Shown: one piece after another, positions 54,182-63,307 of the stretch
Numbering within the stretch: position 1 is the stretch's first letter
How the letters are laid out: every line of letters begins with the position of its first letter
NCBI GenBank assembly: GCA_002722055.1
Contig: PBKD01000005.1
Span: forward strand, 62,001-126,000
DNA from: Rhodospirillaceae bacterium
GTDB taxonomy: Bacteria; Pseudomonadota; Alphaproteobacteria; SHVP01
Direction of reading: 5' to 3'
Length of the DNA: 64,000 bases
Notes under the pieces: model-generated
Seen by the model: only the letters and a program-made list of their open reading frames with translations
Database searches by the model: none
Told to the model about the DNA's origin: nothing
Translations under genes and position numbers: made by a program

Positions 54182-56170
54182 ATGGACAGTAAATTTAAAA
54201 AATTAAGTCAACCAATAAAGCTTGGAAAAAAAATAGCAAAAAATAGAACTTGGATGACTGCTCATGCAACATTATTAGTAAAGGATCATTTGTTTAATGA
54301 GTCACATATTAATTACTACGCCAAAAGGGCGCAGGGAGGTGTGGCAGTTATCACAATGGAGGCTATGGCTGTTCACCCAACGACTCAACCATATGAGGGC
54401 AAAGCTTTTTCATTTGACAAAAGAATTGTTTCTGAATATAGAAAAATTTCTAATGCGGTTCATAAATATGATACGTTGATTTTATCTCAGCCTTGGCATA
54501 GAGGAAGACAGACAAATAGTATTACAAATGGTTTACCTGTCTGGGCTCCATCACCCATACCTTGTTCAGTTTATAGAGAAATGCCTCATGAGATGACTGA
54601 GGAAGATATTGATGAAATAATTGAAGGTTATAGATTATCAGCTATTTTTTCTAAAGAGGGTGGTTTAGATGGTATTGAAATTCATGGTGCTTCTCATGGA
54701 TATTTACTTAATCAATTTCTATCACCAGCTACAAACCACCGTAAAGATAGATACGGTGGTAATTTTGAAAATAGATTTAGATTATTAAAAAAGATTATTG
54801 AAGTTACTAGAGCTTCTGTTGGAAAAGATATGATTGTAGGTCTTAGAATTAATTCTGATGATGGACATAATAGTGGTCTAAGACCCAATGATTGGGCACA
54901 TATAGCAAAGACAGTTGAAAAAACTGGTTATGTAGATTATTTGTCAGTTAGTCACGGTACATATCTTAATAGAATGCTTATTTATCCTACAAGTCCTATT
55001 AAACACGGTTACCAACTTAATGCTACTGAATTAATTACAAAAGAAGTCTCTATACCAACTGTTGGTGTAGGGAGAATAACCCATCCTGAAGATGCTGAAA
55101 AATGGTTGAATGAAGGAAAATGTGATTTTGTTGGTTTGGCAAGAGCTTTAATTGCTGACCCTATGTGGGTAAATAAAGCCCTAACAAATGAGTCAAAGAA
55201 GATAAGGCCGTGTGTTGGAGCAAATTGGTGTATGACTAAAATTTATTCTCAATCTCATCTTGGATGTATTCATAATCCTTTTGTTGGAAAGGAGGGTATA
55301 TATAATGAAGAAAATTTAGAAAAAATATCTTTTCCAAAAAATATTGCAGTTGTAGGTGGAGGTCCTGGTGGGATGCGAGCAGCATGGACTTTATCGAGAA
55401 GAGGTCACAAAGTGACTCTATTCGAAAAAAATAATAAACTTGGGGGGCAAGTTAATTTATGGACTACTGTAAATAGTAGAAAAGAGCAAATAGGTATAAT
55501 TAATTGGTTAAAAGATAGAATAGATGAGGAGATGATAAATATATGTTTAAAAACTGAAGCTTATGAAGAGAACTTAAAAAATTTTGATAAAATTGTTTTT
55601 GCTACAGGTTCTTATGGTATTAAACATGGATGGTCTATGCTTCATCCAGAAAAATGGGGGTCTAGTAAACTGCCAGGTTCAAATTTACCACACGTAATTA
55701 GTTATTCTGAACTATTTGAGACAGGTAAAATAAATTTTGATAATGTTGTTCTAGTAGACACAATGGGATCTAGACAAGGAGCAGTTTGTGCTGAGTATTT
55801 GATTCAAAAAGGAGCAAAAACTGTTCACTTTATTACCCAGCTTTCACATCCATATTCAAGTTTATCATCAAGTAGAGACTGGGGGAAAGTTCATAAAATG
55901 CTAAAAGAGAAGAATATTATTTATTATGTTGATAATGAATTAATAAAAATTGGTTTAAATTATGTAACATTAAAAGATATTTATAATAATAAAATAACAA
56001 ATATTGATAACATCCAAACTGTAGTGCTTATATTAGGAAGTATTTCTAATAATCATCTGTATAATATCATGAAAAAAAATATAGAGTCCTATATTATTGG
56101 AGATGCAGTAGCAGGAAGAAGAGTCAATGATGCAATAATGGAAGGTGAAATTATTGCCCGAAACATATAA
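54182..56170 (+). CDS. DgcA/trimethylamine-dehydrogenase-like flavoprotein
   Basis: A 662-aa two-part oxidoreductase of the old-yellow-enzyme/2,4-dienoyl-CoA reductase/TMADH family. The N-terminal barrel (about 1-340) binds FMN (GIEIHGASHGYLLNQFLSP, then YGGNFENRF). A cluster segment follows: C344, C350 and C362 are present but the second position of the usual four is A347 (CVGANWC). The C-terminal half (from about 385) is an FAD/NAD domain, VVGGGPGGMRAAWTLSRRG. The alanine is as I recall for DgcA- and N-methylproline-demethylase-like members. The likely job is demethylation of an N-methyl compound or a dienoyl reduction. Confidence 0.85.
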   Translation: MDSKFKKLSQPIKLGKKIAKNRTWMTAHATLLVKDHLFNESHINYYAKRAQGGVAVITMEAMAVHPTTQPYEGKAFSFDKRIVSEYRKISNAVHKYDTLILSQPWHRGRQTNSITNGLPVWAPSPIPCSVYREMPHEMTEEDIDEIIEGYRLSAIFSKEGGLDGIEIHGASHGYLLNQFLSPATNHRKDRYGGNFENRFRLLKKIIEVTRASVGKDMIVGLRINSDDGHNSGLRPNDWAHIAKTVEKTGYVDYLSVSHGTYLNRMLIYPTSPIKHGYQLNATELITKEVSIPTVGVGRITHPEDAEKWLNEGKCDFVGLARALIADPMWVNKALTNESKKIRPCVGANWCMTKIYSQSHLGCIHNPFVGKEGIYNEENLEKISFPKNIAVVGGGPGGMRAAWTLSRRGHKVTLFEKNNKLGGQVNLWTTVNSRKEQIGIINWLKDRIDEEMINICLKTEAYEENLKNFDKIVFATGSYGIKHGWSMLHPEKWGSSKLPGSNLPHVISYSELFETGKINFDNVVLVDTMGSRQGAVCAEYLIQKGAKTVHFITQLSHPYSSLSSSRDWGKVHKMLKEKNIIYYVDNELIKIGLNYVTLKDIYNNKITNIDNIQTVVLILGSISNNHLYNIMKKNIESYIIGDAVAGRRVNDAIMEGEIIARNI

Positions 56171-56178
56171 ACATTTTT

Positions 56179-56961
56179 TTATTTTGAGATACACATACCA
56201 CCGTCTACTATAATTTCTGAACCAGTCATATAACTACTCATATCAGAAGCAAGTAAAATAAGAGCTCCATCAAGTTCGTTTAATTTACCTAATCTTTTCA
56301 TGGGTATTCTTTTAATCATTTTTAAACCTCTTTCTGTATTAAAATAATCATGGCTCAACTCAGTAGGAAAGAAACCTGGAGCTATTGAATTAACCCTGAT
56401 ATTAAACATAGAAAGTTCCATTGCCATATATTTTGTCAATTGTGATAAAGCAGCTTTAGATGAAATATATGCTGGAACTCTTGGTAAGTTTATATGTGAA
56501 GCTATAGATGTTATATTTATAATACTTTTTGAAATATTACGATCCATTTTTGACATTTCTTTTGCTACCATTTGGGAAATCATCCAGGCACCTGTCAAAT
56601 TTGTATTTATGACTCTTGTCCAATCACTATTATTATGATCAAATATTTCCTTACTAATAGTTATGCCAGCATTATTGACTAAAACATCGATTTTTTTATA
56701 TTTTTTTTTTATAATTTTTAATGTGTTTTTAATATCATTTTTTTTTGTTATATCCATTATATATGAATTAAAATTCTTATTATTAGCTTTTTTAATTTCT
56801 AAATCTAATTGCTTTTTTCTCCGTGCAGTAATTATAACGTTAGCACCAAAATTAAGATATAATTTTGCTGCATGAAGACCTATACCACTTGAGCCACCTG
56901 TAATTAATATATTTTTTTTCTTTAAAGAAAAAAAATTATTAATATTATTTTTTAAAGCCAC
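56179..56961 (-). CDS. SDR-family oxidoreductase
   Basis: A 260-aa classical short-chain dehydrogenase/reductase. The cofactor motif is ITGGSSGIGLHAAKLYLNFG, the structural block is VNNAGITIS, catalytic Ser and Tyr-x3-Lys appear in INITSIASHI and YISSKAALSQL. FRVNSIAPGFF-type block (NIRVNSIAPGFFPTEL) and the C-terminal GSEIIVDGGMC confirm an intact enzyme. Arginine after the second beta strand (ITARRK) favours NADP. It converges with the DgcA-like gene by 8 bp. Substrate unknown. Confidence 0.88.
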   Translation of the reverse strand: MALKNNINNFFSLKKKNILITGGSSGIGLHAAKLYLNFGANVIITARRKKQLDLEIKKANNKNFNSYIMDITKKNDIKNTLKIIKKKYKKIDVLVNNAGITISKEIFDHNNSDWTRVINTNLTGAWMISQMVAKEMSKMDRNISKSIINITSIASHINLPRVPAYISSKAALSQLTKYMAMELSMFNIRVNSIAPGFFPTELSHDYFNTERGLKMIKRIPMKRLGKLNELDGALILLASDMSSYMTGSEIIVDGGMCISK

Positions 56962-57160
56962 TGTTAAACCCTTAATCTCAATAATATTAAATCAATTAAT
57001 TGTAATATCTAAGAAATTATAAATCAAAAAAAAATTATATCGAAATAATTTATTTCCTTTTTTAATATACTTGGGAATTAATTTTTCAATTATTAGTATT
57101 AAATATACTTTCACCTAATAAATCTATAAGATAATTTTTTTTTTAATTTAAGGATAAGTT

Positions 57161-58462
57161 ATGTCAACTAAATCATTGCATCCAGAAACAATTGTCCTTC
57201 ATTCAGGGGAATATAGATATGATACGACTACTAACTCTGTAGCTGTACCTATATATCAAACAACGAGTTATCAATTTGAAAATACAACTCATGCTGGAAA
57301 TTTATTTGCTCTTAAAGAACTTGGAAACATATATACAAGAATTATGAATCCAACAAATGCAGTTCTAGAAGAGAGAATAACTGCTTTAGAGGGTGGGGTT
57401 GCATCAATAGCTGTATCATCTGGTCAAGCTGCAGTAGCACTAAGTATTCAAAATTTGTGTACTAGTGGTGATAATATTGTATCATCTCCACACATATATG
57501 GAGGTACTTGGAACTTATTTTCAAATACTCTTAAACAATTTGGAATAGAGGTAAGATATGCTGATCCAGAAAACCCTAATAGTTTTGGTGAATTAACAGA
57601 TAATAAAACAAGAGCATATTTTGGTGAAACTTTACCAAACCCACGTTTAAAAGTTTTTCCTATTGAAGAAGTTTCTAAAATAGGAAATAAATTTAACATA
57701 CCTTTAATTTTGGATAACACCGCATCACCAATCACCTGTAAGCCAATTAATTATGGTGCAGCTATTGTAGTACATTCTCTAACTAAATATATAGGTGGTC
57801 ATGGTACTTCAATAGGAGGAATAATTGTTGATAGCGGTAAATTTGATTGGGTGAAAAATGCTAATAGACAACCTTTATTTAATCAACCTGACCATAGTTA
57901 TCATGGTGCTATCTGGGGAACTTTAGTTCCAGAAGCTCTTGGAGCTCCAATAGCATATGCAATTAGAGCTCGAGTTGTTCTGTTAAGAGATTTAGGTTCA
58001 TCAATATCCCCAACTAATTCATTTAATTTGATTCAGGGTCTTGAAACTTTACCTTTAAGATATCGTGTTCATCAGTCTAACGCCCAAAAAATAGCTGATT
58101 ATTTAACTAATCACCCTTCAATTACAAAAGTAATTTACCCTAGTTTATTTGACGGCAAGGATAGAGAATTAGCAGATAAATATTTGACAACTGGATATGG
58201 ACCTTTGCTAGGATTTGAATTAAAAGGTGGCGTTGAAGCAGGGAAAAAATTTATTGATAATTTAAAACTTATTTATCACGTAGCTAATATTGGGGATGCT
58301 AGAACTCTTGCAATACATCCTGCATCCACAACACATTCTCAGTTATCTGAAAGTGATCAGCTTTTAGCAGGTGTAACACCGGGATATATTAGAATTTCAG
58401 CAGGATTGGAGCATATTGAGGATATATTATCCGATATTGAACAATCACTGGAAAATGTATAG
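57161..58462 (+). CDS. metY: O-acetylhomoserine sulfhydrylase
   Basis: PLP enzyme that makes homocysteine from O-acetylhomoserine and sulfide, or a thiol. At 433 aa it has the MetY length. Blocks: VPIYQTTSYQFENTTHAG, YTRIMNPTNAVLEERI, IAVSSGQAAVALSIQNL, and the PLP lysine in HSLTKYIGGHGTSIGG. The C-terminal PGYIRISAGLEHIEDI is typical. The 199-bp upstream region has no SAM riboswitch motif that I can see. An AAGGA ribosome-binding site precedes the ATG. The MBL-fold gene follows after 52 bp. Confidence 0.95.
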   Translation: MSTKSLHPETIVLHSGEYRYDTTTNSVAVPIYQTTSYQFENTTHAGNLFALKELGNIYTRIMNPTNAVLEERITALEGGVASIAVSSGQAAVALSIQNLCTSGDNIVSSPHIYGGTWNLFSNTLKQFGIEVRYADPENPNSFGELTDNKTRAYFGETLPNPRLKVFPIEEVSKIGNKFNIPLILDNTASPITCKPINYGAAIVVHSLTKYIGGHGTSIGGIIVDSGKFDWVKNANRQPLFNQPDHSYHGAIWGTLVPEALGAPIAYAIRARVVLLRDLGSSISPTNSFNLIQGLETLPLRYRVHQSNAQKIADYLTNHPSITKVIYPSLFDGKDRELADKYLTTGYGPLLGFELKGGVEAGKKFIDNLKLIYHVANIGDARTLAIHPASTTHSQLSESDQLLAGVTPGYIRISAGLEHIEDILSDIEQSLENV

Positions 58463-58464
58463 AT

Positions 58465-58503
58465 TTTAAATTTTTTTAAATAATATTTTTAAATCTTTTT
58501 TTT
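58465..58503 (+). terminator. Weak terminator-like hairpin after metY
   Basis: AGATTT soon after the metY stop can pair with AAATCT just before a run of eight T residues. The stem is short and wholly AT-rich, so the call is tentative. Confidence 0.3.
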
Positions 58504-58514
58504 AGGAATTACCT

Positions 58515-59432
58515 ATGAAACCTCAAAAAATTGGTGATTATTCTGTAAGAAAATTAGTAGAAGTTGTTGATTATTTATCTCCAGAATTTGCATTTATTGA
58601 ATATGATGAGTTTAAGTGTAAAGATTATTTAAAATGGTTATCACCATATTTTATGACATCGTCAATTGAAGGAATAAATCTATTATTTAGTTTCCATTCA
58701 TTTGTAATTGAGGGTAATAACAAGACAATCTTAATTGATACATGTATAGGAAACCATAAGGAACGCGGTGCATTGCCATCATGGCATAATCAAAATAGAC
58801 CTTATATTGATAATTTAAGATCAATGGGTATTGAAACTAAAGATATAGATTATGTTATGTGTACACACCTTCATGCTGACCATGTGGGTTGGAATACACA
58901 ATTAATTGATGGAAGTTGGGTGCCAACTTTTCCTAATGCAAAGTATATTTTTTCAAATATTGACTACCAAAAACACGATTTAATTTATAAAAATAGATCA
59001 AAATTAAATGATCAAAACCCTCAACCAGGTGAAGGTGATTTTTATGAAAGTTGGGAAGATAGTATAATTCCTATAATAAATTCAGGAAAATATGAACTTG
59101 TAGATTACGATTTTAGTATTGATGACTCATTATCAATTATACATACTCCTGGTCATACACCAGGTCATTATTGTGTTAATTTAAAATCTAGAGGTGAACA
59201 GGCATTTTTTACCGGGGATATGATGCATCACCCATTACTAGTATCAGAACCAGAATGGGTAACGCATTTCTGTTTAGATCCAAGACAGTCTTCAATAACT
59301 AGAAAAAAATTTATTGATAATAATACCGATAATGGTGCAATTATATTTGCAGCTCATTTTGCTGGCCCTACTGCCGGACAGATTACTAATAAACCAGGTT
59401 TTCAGATATTTAAGTCTCTTGATAATGCCTAA
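58515..59432 (+). CDS. Metallo-beta-lactamase-fold hydrolase (AHL-lactonase-like)
   Basis: A 305-aa cytoplasmic hydrolase. The dinuclear zinc motif is THLHADHVGW (H118, H120, D122, H123), with further ligands in IHTPGHTPGHYCV and FFTGDMMHHP and a final histidine in IFAAHFAG. The group includes N-acyl-homoserine lactonases and other lactone or ester hydrolases. No quorum-sensing gene is nearby, so a lactone in nutrient breakdown is as likely. It follows metY by 52 bp. Confidence 0.86.
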   Translation: MKPQKIGDYSVRKLVEVVDYLSPEFAFIEYDEFKCKDYLKWLSPYFMTSSIEGINLLFSFHSFVIEGNNKTILIDTCIGNHKERGALPSWHNQNRPYIDNLRSMGIETKDIDYVMCTHLHADHVGWNTQLIDGSWVPTFPNAKYIFSNIDYQKHDLIYKNRSKLNDQNPQPGEGDFYESWEDSIIPIINSGKYELVDYDFSIDDSLSIIHTPGHTPGHYCVNLKSRGEQAFFTGDMMHHPLLVSEPEWVTHFCLDPRQSSITRKKFIDNNTDNGAIIFAAHFAGPTAGQITNKPGFQIFKSLDNA

Positions 59433-59488
59433 AATATTAAAAAAACTAATTAAATCAAAATTAAATTAATCATATAAAAATTATTATT

Positions 59489-59515
59489 TTGAATTATATT
59501 TTTTTTGTTTATAAT
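59489..59515 (+). promoter_or_regulatory. Predicted promoter of the binding-protein gene
   Basis: TTGAAT (59489-59494) and TATAAT (59510-59515) with a 15-bp spacer. A strong GGGAGG ribosome-binding site (59545-59550) lies 5 bp before the chosen ATG at 59556, giving a leader of about 35 nt. Confidence 0.4.
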
Positions 59516-59555
59516 TAAATTAATTTTAATGCTTATTTTTATATGGGAGGTAAAA

Positions 59556-61226
59556 ATGTTAAGCCGAATATCAAAATTTCTTCTACTTTTTTTTCCATTT
59601 TTATTATTGGTAAATTACTCACACTCAGCTGATTTGCTTGTTTTATCTGAAGATGTCCCAGCCGGTTTAGATTATGATGGCCCTTCAATAGCTATTCCAG
59701 CTACTCAAACTGGTGTTGATAATCTTATGGAACCATTAATTTATTATAAAACTAAAGGCATTAATGATGAAGGGGTTATAACTCATGATTATAGTCAATT
59801 TGAGGGAAGACTAGCAGAATCTTGGTCTTTTGATGAATCATCTTTGACATGGACATTAAAATTAAGAAAAAATGTCAAAGGCTGTAATGGTTCAGTTTTT
59901 AATGCTGACGATGTCATTTATACATATGAAAGAGCTAAAAGTGTTTCTGGTGCTGCGCCAATTGGTTGGTTTCTAGCGAGTGTTGGATCAATGGCTAATT
60001 TTACTCCTGCAGTTTTTGGTGAAAATAAAGATGCAAAAAAACTTGGAAATGAAGTAACAAAAGTTGATGATTATACTATTAAAATAAGACAATCAGCTAA
60101 AAATGCTTTATTTCTTCATGTTTTAACAGTTTTTGGTTCATACATTTATGATAAAGAAACGATGTTAGATAATGCTACTGCAAAAGATCCATACTCTCAC
60201 GAATACAATGATAGAAAGAATGCTCCAAGTTTTTCAGCTTATTGCCTAAAAAAGTGGGTTAAGGATAAAGATTTTGTTGTTACCTCTAATAACGATTACT
60301 ATAGAGGTAAACCTTATTTTGACAGGGTAATATTGAGAAAAGTACCTCAAAGTGCAAATAGATTAGTTATTTTAAAAACTGGACAAGCACAACTTGTAGA
60401 AAGACTTACTCCAAAAGAATTTGATAGTCTAAAATCTGTAAAAGGTATTAAAGTGGCCGGTGTTTTTGGTAACGAAAACTTATTTATTCATATGAACTAT
60501 AAATCTCCACCATTTGATAACCCTCGTTTGCGCAGAGCTTTAGCTTATGCAATGCCTTATCAATCAATAATTAAAGATGCTTATTTTAATAATGCTAGAT
60601 CTTGGCCTGGCCATGTTCAAACAACTTATCAAGACTATCATAAACCATCTACAGCTTATACTGAGCAACTCGGTAAAGCTCGTTCATTACTAGCTGAAGC
60701 TGGTTATCCTAATGGTAAAGGTTTAGAAGAATTTAAAGATGCCTTTAAATTAGCATATGTAGCAGAAAAAGAATCTTTCTTAGGTCCTGTTGCAAATTTA
60801 ATTAAAACAAATCTAAGTAAAATAGGTATCAATGTATTGCTTGATCCTTTGCCTCAAACCCAATACGGTGATAGACAACTTGTAAAAAAAGATTTACCTT
60901 TTGCACTTAATGACCAAGAAAAACCAATTGCTCCTGATGCTGTTTATGCATTTTTACTTTTTTGGGTATCAGCAGAAAAAGGTGGATTAAATAATATGGT
61001 AAATTATTCCAATCCTAAAGTTGATGAACTTTATGCCAAAGCACTAATCGAGGGTGATCCAGCAAAAAGAACCAAGCTAGCAGCTGAGATGCAAGAAATT
61101 GTGCAGAACGATGTTGCGTGGATACCTGTTGTAGAATTTAAAACTCATTGGGCTTTCAATGATAAGATTAAAGGAATTAAATGGCATCCTGATAACGCTA
61201 TCAGATGGTTTGATTTAAGTATGTAA
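59556..61226 (+). CDS. Periplasmic substrate-binding protein, peptide/nickel ABC family (SBP_bac_5)
   Basis: A 556-aa solute-binding lipoprotein-type or periplasmic protein for an oligopeptide/dipeptide-class ABC transporter. The signal peptide ISKFLLLFFPFLLLVNYSHSA precedes the mature chain (the first 20 residues of the block). The family motifs are NLMEPLIYYK, WTLKLRKNVKGCNGSVFNAD and YTYERAK, with PRLRRALAYAMPYQSII in domain 2. The ATG at 59556 is preferred because it follows a strong GGGAGG site and begins a proper signal peptide; an earlier in-frame start at 59505 would add 17 residues. No permease genes follow, so they lie elsewhere. A terminator follows. Confidence 0.92.
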   Translation: MLSRISKFLLLFFPFLLLVNYSHSADLLVLSEDVPAGLDYDGPSIAIPATQTGVDNLMEPLIYYKTKGINDEGVITHDYSQFEGRLAESWSFDESSLTWTLKLRKNVKGCNGSVFNADDVIYTYERAKSVSGAAPIGWFLASVGSMANFTPAVFGENKDAKKLGNEVTKVDDYTIKIRQSAKNALFLHVLTVFGSYIYDKETMLDNATAKDPYSHEYNDRKNAPSFSAYCLKKWVKDKDFVVTSNNDYYRGKPYFDRVILRKVPQSANRLVILKTGQAQLVERLTPKEFDSLKSVKGIKVAGVFGNENLFIHMNYKSPPFDNPRLRRALAYAMPYQSIIKDAYFNNARSWPGHVQTTYQDYHKPSTAYTEQLGKARSLLAEAGYPNGKGLEEFKDAFKLAYVAEKESFLGPVANLIKTNLSKIGINVLLDPLPQTQYGDRQLVKKDLPFALNDQEKPIAPDAVYAFLLFWVSAEKGGLNNMVNYSNPKVDELYAKALIEGDPAKRTKLAAEMQEIVQNDVAWIPVVEFKTHWAFNDKIKGIKWHPDNAIRWFDLSM

Positions 61227-61246
61227 TTTCTCATATAACTGATATT

Positions 61247-61286
61247 AAAATAGGATAAGTATCATTTTGCTTATCCTATTTTTTTT
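61247..61286 (+). terminator. Intrinsic terminator after the binding-protein gene
   Basis: AAAATAGGATAAG (61247-61259) pairs with CTTATCCTATTTT (61270-61282) around a 10-nt loop, followed by further T residues to 61286. A clear factor-independent terminator about 20 bp after the stop. Confidence 0.85.
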
Positions 61287-61336
61287 AATTTTATATTCAA
61301 TTAATAGTTATTTTATAATTTTAAATTCATATTAAT

Positions 61337-61684
61337 TTAACAATAATTTAATTTTGAATATCTAAATTTTGCAAATTTCACATAAATAAATATAGCTAGT
61401 TTTTTAATAAGAGGAATTGAAATAAAGTAGGCAATATATTTCCAATTTTTTATATTCTTCCAAATAATTATAAATGCATCTATTCCAATGTGTAATTTAC
61501 CATGTCCGTCTATTACGTGCAAAAAAAGAAGTGCATCATTAATTTTTATGTCATACTCGATGAGGTTTTCAGGATTATTTGCTATATCTACCCAATTAAA
61601 TATATTTTTAGAAGCAATTTTTTTATAGTAGTTTATTTCTTTACTACAAATATTACATTTTCCATCATAATATACTGTAATCAT
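61337..61684 (-). CDS. DCC-family thiol-disulfide oxidoreductase-like protein (DUF393)
   Basis: A 115-aa thioredoxin-like protein. The N-terminal YYDGKCNICSKEINYYK contains the family's C-x2-C pair. LKKLAIFIYVKFAKFR at the end fits the usual positive C-terminus. The biochemical role is unknown. It overlaps the upstream DUF2805 gene by 20 bp on the same strand, so both are likely co-expressed. Confidence 0.85.
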   Translation of the reverse strand: MITVYYDGKCNICSKEINYYKKIASKNIFNWVDIANNPENLIEYDIKINDALLFLHVIDGHGKLHIGIDAFIIIWKNIKNWKYIAYFISIPLIKKLAIFIYVKFAKFRYSKLNYC

Positions 61685-61904
61685 TATCTCTAATTTCGTT
61701 TAATTTTCTATGTTTACTTTTTCTTCCTTTTACTCTTTTTCTCCAAGAAATATAGTTTTTAGGATTTAACTCATTTCTCATTATTTTAATAATTTTTTTT
61801 TCTGATAAATTAGTCTTTTTTTTAATTTCTTCAAAGCTAACCTTATCTGACCAAGCCATTCTTATTATATCATTAATTAAAAATTTATTTTTAGATATGT
61901 CCAT
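61665..61904 (-). CDS. DUF2805 (TIGR03643-family) small protein
   Basis: A 79-aa basic protein. The core IRMAWSDKVSFEEIKKKTNL plus KNYISWRKRVKGRKSKHRKL are the family signature. A helix-turn-helix-like N-terminal part followed by a strongly basic tail suggests nucleic-acid binding. Family members are often beside DCC or photolyase genes in marine and gliding bacteria; here it overlaps the DCC gene by 20 bp. Function is unassigned. Confidence 0.85.
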   Translation of the reverse strand: MDISKNKFLINDIIRMAWSDKVSFEEIKKKTNLSEKKIIKIMRNELNPKNYISWRKRVKGRKSKHRKLNEIRDNDYSIL

Positions 61905-62033
61905 ACCTTTTAAATATGTATAAATTTAATTAATTCAAATTTTTTTAATGTAAAATTTTATAAATAAGTTCTAAATATCTGATTTATAGTATTTTTAAAT
62001 AAAAATATATATGATTTTATGATAAAACAAAAA

Positions 62034-62426
62034 TTAAAGACTAATGCAATTCTTGCACAAGCCGTGGAATTCTAGACTTGTTTTTCTAGTTGTAAAGCCA
62101 GATTTTTTTTTAATTTTAGACAATGAAGATGATATTGATTTATCTTTAACTTCAGATACATTTTCACATCCATCACATATAGTGAAAGCAATAAACTCTG
62201 GATTTTCACATTCATGGTCATTGCAAGCTATAAATGCATTCATGCTATCTATTTTGTGTACTTTATTTAATTTTACTAAATAATCTAATGCCCTATATAC
62301 TTGTAAGGGTGCTTTTATTCCGTTTTCGCGTAAATTATCTAATATTGTATAGGCAGTTAGAGGCTGTTTTTGCTTTTCTAAATGATTTAAAACCAATGTT
62401 TGGTTTTTAGATAATTTTAAACTCAT
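62034..62426 (-). CDS. zur: Zinc uptake regulator Zur (Fur family)
   Basis: A 130-aa Fur-family repressor that senses zinc. A winged helix (residues 1-75, ALDYLVKLNKVHKI) precedes the dimer/metal domain. Structural zinc cysteines occur in CDGCENVSEV and HGLCKNC. The N-terminal NQTLVLNHLEKQKQPLTAYT and the adjacent znuB and znuC indicate Zur and not Fur. It is the third gene of the znuC-znuB-zur operon; it likely represses the operon when zinc is sufficient. The operator would be outside the window. Confidence 0.88.
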   Translation of the reverse strand: MSLKLSKNQTLVLNHLEKQKQPLTAYTILDNLRENGIKAPLQVYRALDYLVKLNKVHKIDSMNAFIACNDHECENPEFIAFTICDGCENVSEVKDKSISSSLSKIKKKSGFTTRKTSLEFHGLCKNCISL

Positions 62427-62479
62427 TAAGTAAACCTCATTATTCTAATATAATAATACATATAAATTATTTTCTCAAT

Positions 62480-63280
62480 CTACTTTTTTAATAAAAATTT
62501 ATTAAATGGAAATAAAGATATTATAAATAGAACTAAGGCAGCAACTATAATACTTGGTCCAGATGGTGTATCTAATTCTAGAGAAGTAAATAAACCTATC
62601 AAAACTGACATTACACTGACACAAATAGAAAAAACAATCATAGAAGAGGGGCTATTTGATATATTCCTTGCTGCTGCTGCTGGTAAAATTAACAAACCTG
62701 TTATTAATAAAACTCCAACAATTTTTAAAGCAATAGAAATTACCAATGCTAAAAGTAAAACATAAATTAAATTTGCTACCTCTGTATTCATACCTTCAGC
62801 TTTAGCAATATCTGAATTTACTGTATCAGCAAAAAGTGGTCTACGGATTATATATAATAATAATAATATAAATATACCGCCAACCCATATAAATAATAGG
62901 TCTAGTTTAGAAACAGCTAGAATATCACCAAACAATAGACTTAATAAATCAAAACGAACCCATGTCATTGCAGCTAGTGAAACCAAGCCAACAGCTAATA
63001 TTGAGTGAGAAAGTAAACCTAATAATGCGTCAGATGGTAACCTTGTTCTAGTTTGTAAGAAAACTAGAAGTAGAGAAAGAATAGCACATAAAATAAAAAC
63101 TGAAATAGTAAAGTTTAACCCAAGAAATATACCTATACCTATTCCAAGAAGAGCACTATGAGATAATGTATCTCCAAAATATGATAACCGACGCCATATT
63201 ACAAAACAACCTAAGGGAGCTGTTATGATAGATATACCAATACCTGCAATAAGTGCTCTTATAAAAAAATCATTTATCAT
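62480..63280 (-). CDS. znuB: Zinc ABC transporter permease ZnuB
   Basis: A 266-aa inner-membrane permease of the metal ABC-3 family. About eight hydrophobic segments. Family blocks: AGIGISIITAPLGCFVIWRR, YFGDTLSHSALLGIGIG, LGLLSHSILAVGLVSLAAM and LLITGLLILPAAAARNIS. ZnuC lies 27 bp upstream and Zur 53 bp downstream on the same strand, which defines zinc as substrate. znuA, the periplasmic binding protein, is not in the window. Confidence 0.94.
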   Translation of the reverse strand: MINDFFIRALIAGIGISIITAPLGCFVIWRRLSYFGDTLSHSALLGIGIGIFLGLNFTISVFILCAILSLLLVFLQTRTRLPSDALLGLLSHSILAVGLVSLAAMTWVRFDLLSLLFGDILAVSKLDLLFIWVGGIFILLLLYIIRRPLFADTVNSDIAKAEGMNTEVANLIYVLLLALVISIALKIVGVLLITGLLILPAAAARNISNSPSSMIVFSICVSVMSVLIGLFTSLELDTPSGPSIIVAALVLFIISLFPFNKFLLKK

Positions 63281-63307
63281 ATATTACCAGAACTATAATT
63301 TGATTAA

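Noticed and set aside
56962-57160. SAM riboswitch upstream of metY
   Set aside because: The region is almost pure A/T with no GC-rich helices or conserved riboswitch core.
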